In this document: positions 62,321 to 64,000 of the stretch, piece by piece | Layout of the letters: every line of letters starts with the position of its first letter | How positions within the stretch are numbered: position 1 is the stretch's first letter | Assembly: GCF_014596975.1 (NCBI RefSeq) | Contig: NZ_JACVXD010000002.1 | Location: forward strand, 302,180-366,179 | Origin: Aestuariibaculum marinum | Lineage (GTDB): Bacteria > Bacteroidota > Bacteroidia > Flavobacteriales > Flavobacteriaceae | Direction: 5' to 3' | Length of the DNA: 64,000 nucleotides | Made by a program: the position numbers and the translations under genes | Notes under the pieces: model-generated | Told to the model about the DNA's origin: nothing | Database searches by the model: none | What the model saw: the letters and a program-made list of their open reading frames with translations, nothing else

Positions 62321-63629
62321 GGTGAGAAAGAATAGTATTTAAATTTTCAAAAAAACCTAAAAAAGGAATAGCTCCATATTTACCTCGGATATAATTTTCT
62401 TCATAAGGCTCATTTTTCTTAACTTCATCAGATTTGAAATCGCCTAAAGAGTATAATTTAGCTTCTCCAAACTTGTTTTTATCAGTGAACCAAATTTGGT
62501 CTCTTCTAAATAATCCTGCACTAAGAAGATTCGTGTCATGAGTATTAAAGATAAGTTGAGCATTTTTTGGATTTAATTCTTTTGAGTTAAAAAGAGAAAC
62601 AATTTTGCAAACTAAATTAGGATGCAGTTTAGAATCTAATTCATCAACAACAAGAGTGTATCCATTTTCAATTACATCCAGTATTGGTCCAGTTAAAGCA
62701 AAGAATTTTCTGGTGCCCGAAGATTCATCATCATCAAGAGAAAAGTTTACATTATCAATAGATCTACCATTAATATCATATTTTTTATGGGTAGTTAAAA
62801 CGTCGGAGATGAATTCAGCTTTTTCTTCATGCATTTCACGAAGAATTTTATCTCTAAGTTCTTTTGGTAAATCTTTTGGTAGTTTGTCAATATCCAGTTT
62901 TTGTAAATTTATATCTCGAATTCCTAAATCAGCGGCTTTAAGTAAATCAAGTATTTTAGCTTTATGAACCGGATCTTCAGTCTTACTCATAGTAAAACCT
63001 CTATAGCCTGACTCGTTTAGGCCTGAAATTGTTTTTAATCTCTCAAACCAATCTAAAACATTAATTGAGGTTTTATCATTAAATTGTGCTGCTACAGAAA
63101 GTAAAAGAGCATTATCTCTTACTAGTCCTTCTTTAATAACTGTTTTTCCTTTGGTAAAACTTCTAGGATGGGTATCGAATTTGTTATCTTCTCTGTAAAA
63201 AAGTTCGATTTCTTTAGTTTTTGGTTTGTAGTAAAGCCATTCTGAAATTACTTTTTTTCTAGTTACTTCAAAACCGTACCGATATAAAGTGTCTTTGTAA
63301 ATAAAAATAATTTCAAACTCAGAAGGTTCTTTTTCCGTGGCGCTATTGAGTCTAAACGGAAAAACATCAATTTCATCACCCTTTTGGCTTTCTTTGGAAC
63401 TAGTTAAAACATAATGTCTCATAAAACCAAAAGCATCCAATAATTTACTTTTTCCACTAGCATTAGCGCCGTAGATAACAGCATTTTTTAAAAGTCTTAA
63501 CCCAAATTTTTCGTTGTAGGCAATATTTTCATTTTCCCGTGTATCTTTGTCGTAATTAGAGGCGATAAGACTTAGAACAGCTTTTTCTTTAAAAGTTCTG
63601 TAATTCTTAATTGAAAATTGTAAAATCAT
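62304..63629 (-). CDS. rloA: RloA-like AAA15 ATPase (AbiLi-type)
   Basis: 441 residues. An SMC/ABC-like ATPase with N-terminal SIKNYRTF, Walker A YGANASGKS (53-61), signature ESSGTRKF (302-309), Walker B LVVDELDSKLHP (326-337) and the His switch in NTHDTNLL (362-369). In AbiL, PARIS and other OLD-type systems such ATPases sense phage proteins and release the TOPRIM partner. All ATPase motifs are intact. First gene of the pair, at the right end of the element, transcribed inward. Confidence 0.93.
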   Translation of the reverse strand: MILQFSIKNYRTFKEKAVLSLIASNYDKDTRENENIAYNEKFGLRLLKNAVIYGANASGKSKLLDAFGFMRHYVLTSSKESQKGDEIDVFPFRLNSATEKEPSEFEIIFIYKDTLYRYGFEVTRKKVISEWLYYKPKTKEIELFYREDNKFDTHPRSFTKGKTVIKEGLVRDNALLLSVAAQFNDKTSINVLDWFERLKTISGLNESGYRGFTMSKTEDPVHKAKILDLLKAADLGIRDINLQKLDIDKLPKDLPKELRDKILREMHEEKAEFISDVLTTHKKYDINGRSIDNVNFSLDDDESSGTRKFFALTGPILDVIENGYTLVVDELDSKLHPNLVCKIVSLFNSKELNPKNAQLIFNTHDTNLLSAGLFRRDQIWFTDKNKFGEAKLYSLGDFKSDEVKKNEPYEENYIRGKYGAIPFLGFFENLNTILSHHENEK

Positions 63630-63652
63630 CGTTCTTCATCATTAGTATTAAA

Positions 63653-63660
63653 CAAAAATA
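63653..63660 (-). promoter_or_regulatory. -7 element of the defence operon
   Basis: Minus strand TATTTTTG fits TAnnTTTG, 24 bases before the RloA-like ATG. Confidence 0.5.
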
Positions 63661-63677
63661 GAATTTATTTTAGTATT

Positions 63678-63741
63678 TTTTGTAAAATAGATTGTATTTT
63701 TAGTTTTTTTTAACTGAAAATAGTGTTTATTTTGTAAAATA
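63678..63741. promoter_or_regulatory. Two TTTTGTAAAATA repeats upstream of the defence operon
   Basis: The palindrome-like word TTTTGTAAAATA occurs at 63678-63689 and 63730-63741 (52 bases apart, about five helical turns), each followed by similar bases. They lie just upstream of the defence promoter, so they may be operator sites. Confidence 0.45.
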
Positions 63742-63837
63742 AAGTGTTTTTGAAGCTAATTGTTTGTTTGGGTAGGTTTATTTCTACTTATTATTTAAAA
63801 AATATTATGTTTAATAATAATTATAACGAGGTTTAAG

Positions 63838-63858
63838 GTTTGCACATTATTTGCACAA
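63838..63858. promoter_or_regulatory. Right paired TTTGCACA motif (candidate integrase arm site)
   Basis: TTTGCACA at 63839-63846 and 63850-63857, 28 bases before the right tRNA copy. It matches the left motif (51814-51834) in 19 of 21 bases and in orientation. Confidence 0.6.
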
Positions 63859-63881
63859 GCAGCTCTCTGGATAGAGAAAGC

Positions 63882-64000
63882 AACACTCCTCCTTAGCTCA
63901 GTTGGTTAGAGCATTTGACTGTTAATCAAAGGGTCCTTGGTTCGAGCCCAAGAGGGGGAGCAAAATTTAAGCCTTACAGAAATGTGAGGCTTTTTTTGTG
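63882..64000 (+). repeat. Right direct repeat (putative attR), containing tRNA-Asn
   Basis: Identical to 51646-51764 up to the end of the window. The true right limit of the repeat is not visible. Confidence 0.85.
63887..63960 (+). tRNA. tRNA-Asn (GTT), second copy
   Basis: Identical in all 74 bases to the copy at 51651-51724. The promoter sequences that precede the first copy are absent here; the sequence upstream is element DNA. Whether it is transcribed from inside the element is not clear. It carries the same terminator hairpin downstream. Confidence 0.95.

Larger units (their letters stand above)
51646..64000. mobile_element. Putative integrated element in tRNA-Asn (~12.2 kb)
   Basis: Two identical tRNA-Asn copies lie at the ends and a tyrosine integrase lies 134 bases inside the left one. 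Paired TTTGCACA motifs lie just inside both ends. The content differs from the host regions: a T9SS surface protein, a RecA/Sak4-like ATPase, DUF3871, two lipoproteins and an AbiL-like defence pair. No relaxase, coupling protein, transfer or virion gene is seen, so it depends on helpers or is a defective remnant. A tandem tRNA duplication with genes caught between is the alternative. Confidence 0.75.

Noticed and set aside
51859..63629. Prophage
   Set aside because: Integrase, Sak4-like ATPase and DUF3871 are phage-compatible, but no terminase, portal, capsid, tail or lysis gene is present.
1..64000. CRISPR arrays and rRNA genes
   Set aside because: No regularly spaced repeats of CRISPR length and no rRNA sequence were seen in reading through the window.

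Overview
The window looks like chromosome of a member of the Flavobacteriaceae (Bacteroidota). The DNA is AT-rich. Many genes are preceded by the Bacteroidota -7 element TAnnTTTG rather than by Shine-Dalgarno sequences. Family markers include a type IX secretion (T9SS) sorting tail, a SusC-like TonB receptor with a carboxypeptidase-regulatory-like N-terminus, Bacteroidota-type integrase and DUF3871 proteins, a split FeoB, and a HemC-HemD fusion. Species cannot be told from the sequence alone.

Region 1 (about 1-18.9 kb) is a heme-biosynthesis neighbourhood. The minus strand carries hemA, a fused hemC-hemD, a Ktr/Trk potassium-uptake pair, hemE, an EI24 membrane protein, hemF, a YchJ-like protein and hemB, followed by a CNNM-type CBS protein and ogt. 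The plus strand carries a PchR-like AraC regulator, a secreted ThuA protein, a small unknown protein, hemH, a MATE exporter, hemJ, a sensor histidine kinase and an enoyl-CoA hydratase. Together these cover every step from glutamyl-tRNA to protoheme except the hemL aminotransferase. The oxygen-dependent HemF and a Mg-type HemB fit an aerobic marine or soil flavobacterium.

Region 2 (18.9-23.2 kb) holds three tandem paralogous secreted proteins plus the decayed remains of a fourth. They share a 66-bp identical 3' end and terminator and shared upstream elements, and an AraC regulator follows. Region 3 (23.2-40.4 kb) is ordinary housekeeping: HD hydrolase, acyl-ACP desaturase, PlsC, bacilliredoxin, TerB-DnaJ protein, LD-carboxypeptidase, metG, small lipoproteins, OmpA, tex, TerB, mfd, a TlpA-like thioredoxin and YraN.

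Region 4 (40.4-49.4 kb) is an iron-transport island. It has a membrane-anchored DtxR-FeoA fusion followed by FeoB split into two genes, a TonB receptor divergent from a second DtxR regulator, and a second complete feoA-feoB set with a 44-residue FeoB-associated Cys-rich protein. Three control regions carry TTTAG/CTAAA inverted repeats that look like a shared metalloregulator box. SCO and RseP genes follow.

Region 5 (51.65-63.96 kb) is a putative integrated element of about 12.2 kb between two identical tRNA-Asn(GTT) genes, within direct repeats of at least 119 bp. It encodes a tyrosine integrase at the left end and paired TTTGCACA motifs just inside both ends. It carries a large T9SS-exported delta-60/HYR-repeat protein, a four-gene plus-strand module (113-aa protein, RecA/Sak4-like AAA ATPase, DUF3871 protein, 83-aa protein), two lipoproteins, and an AbiL-like RloA/RloB (AAA15 ATPase plus TOPRIM-like) defence pair beside the right end. 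No relaxase, conjugation or virion genes are visible. The element therefore looks like a compact integrative cargo/defence island or phage satellite, and it is the best candidate for something undescribed in this window.
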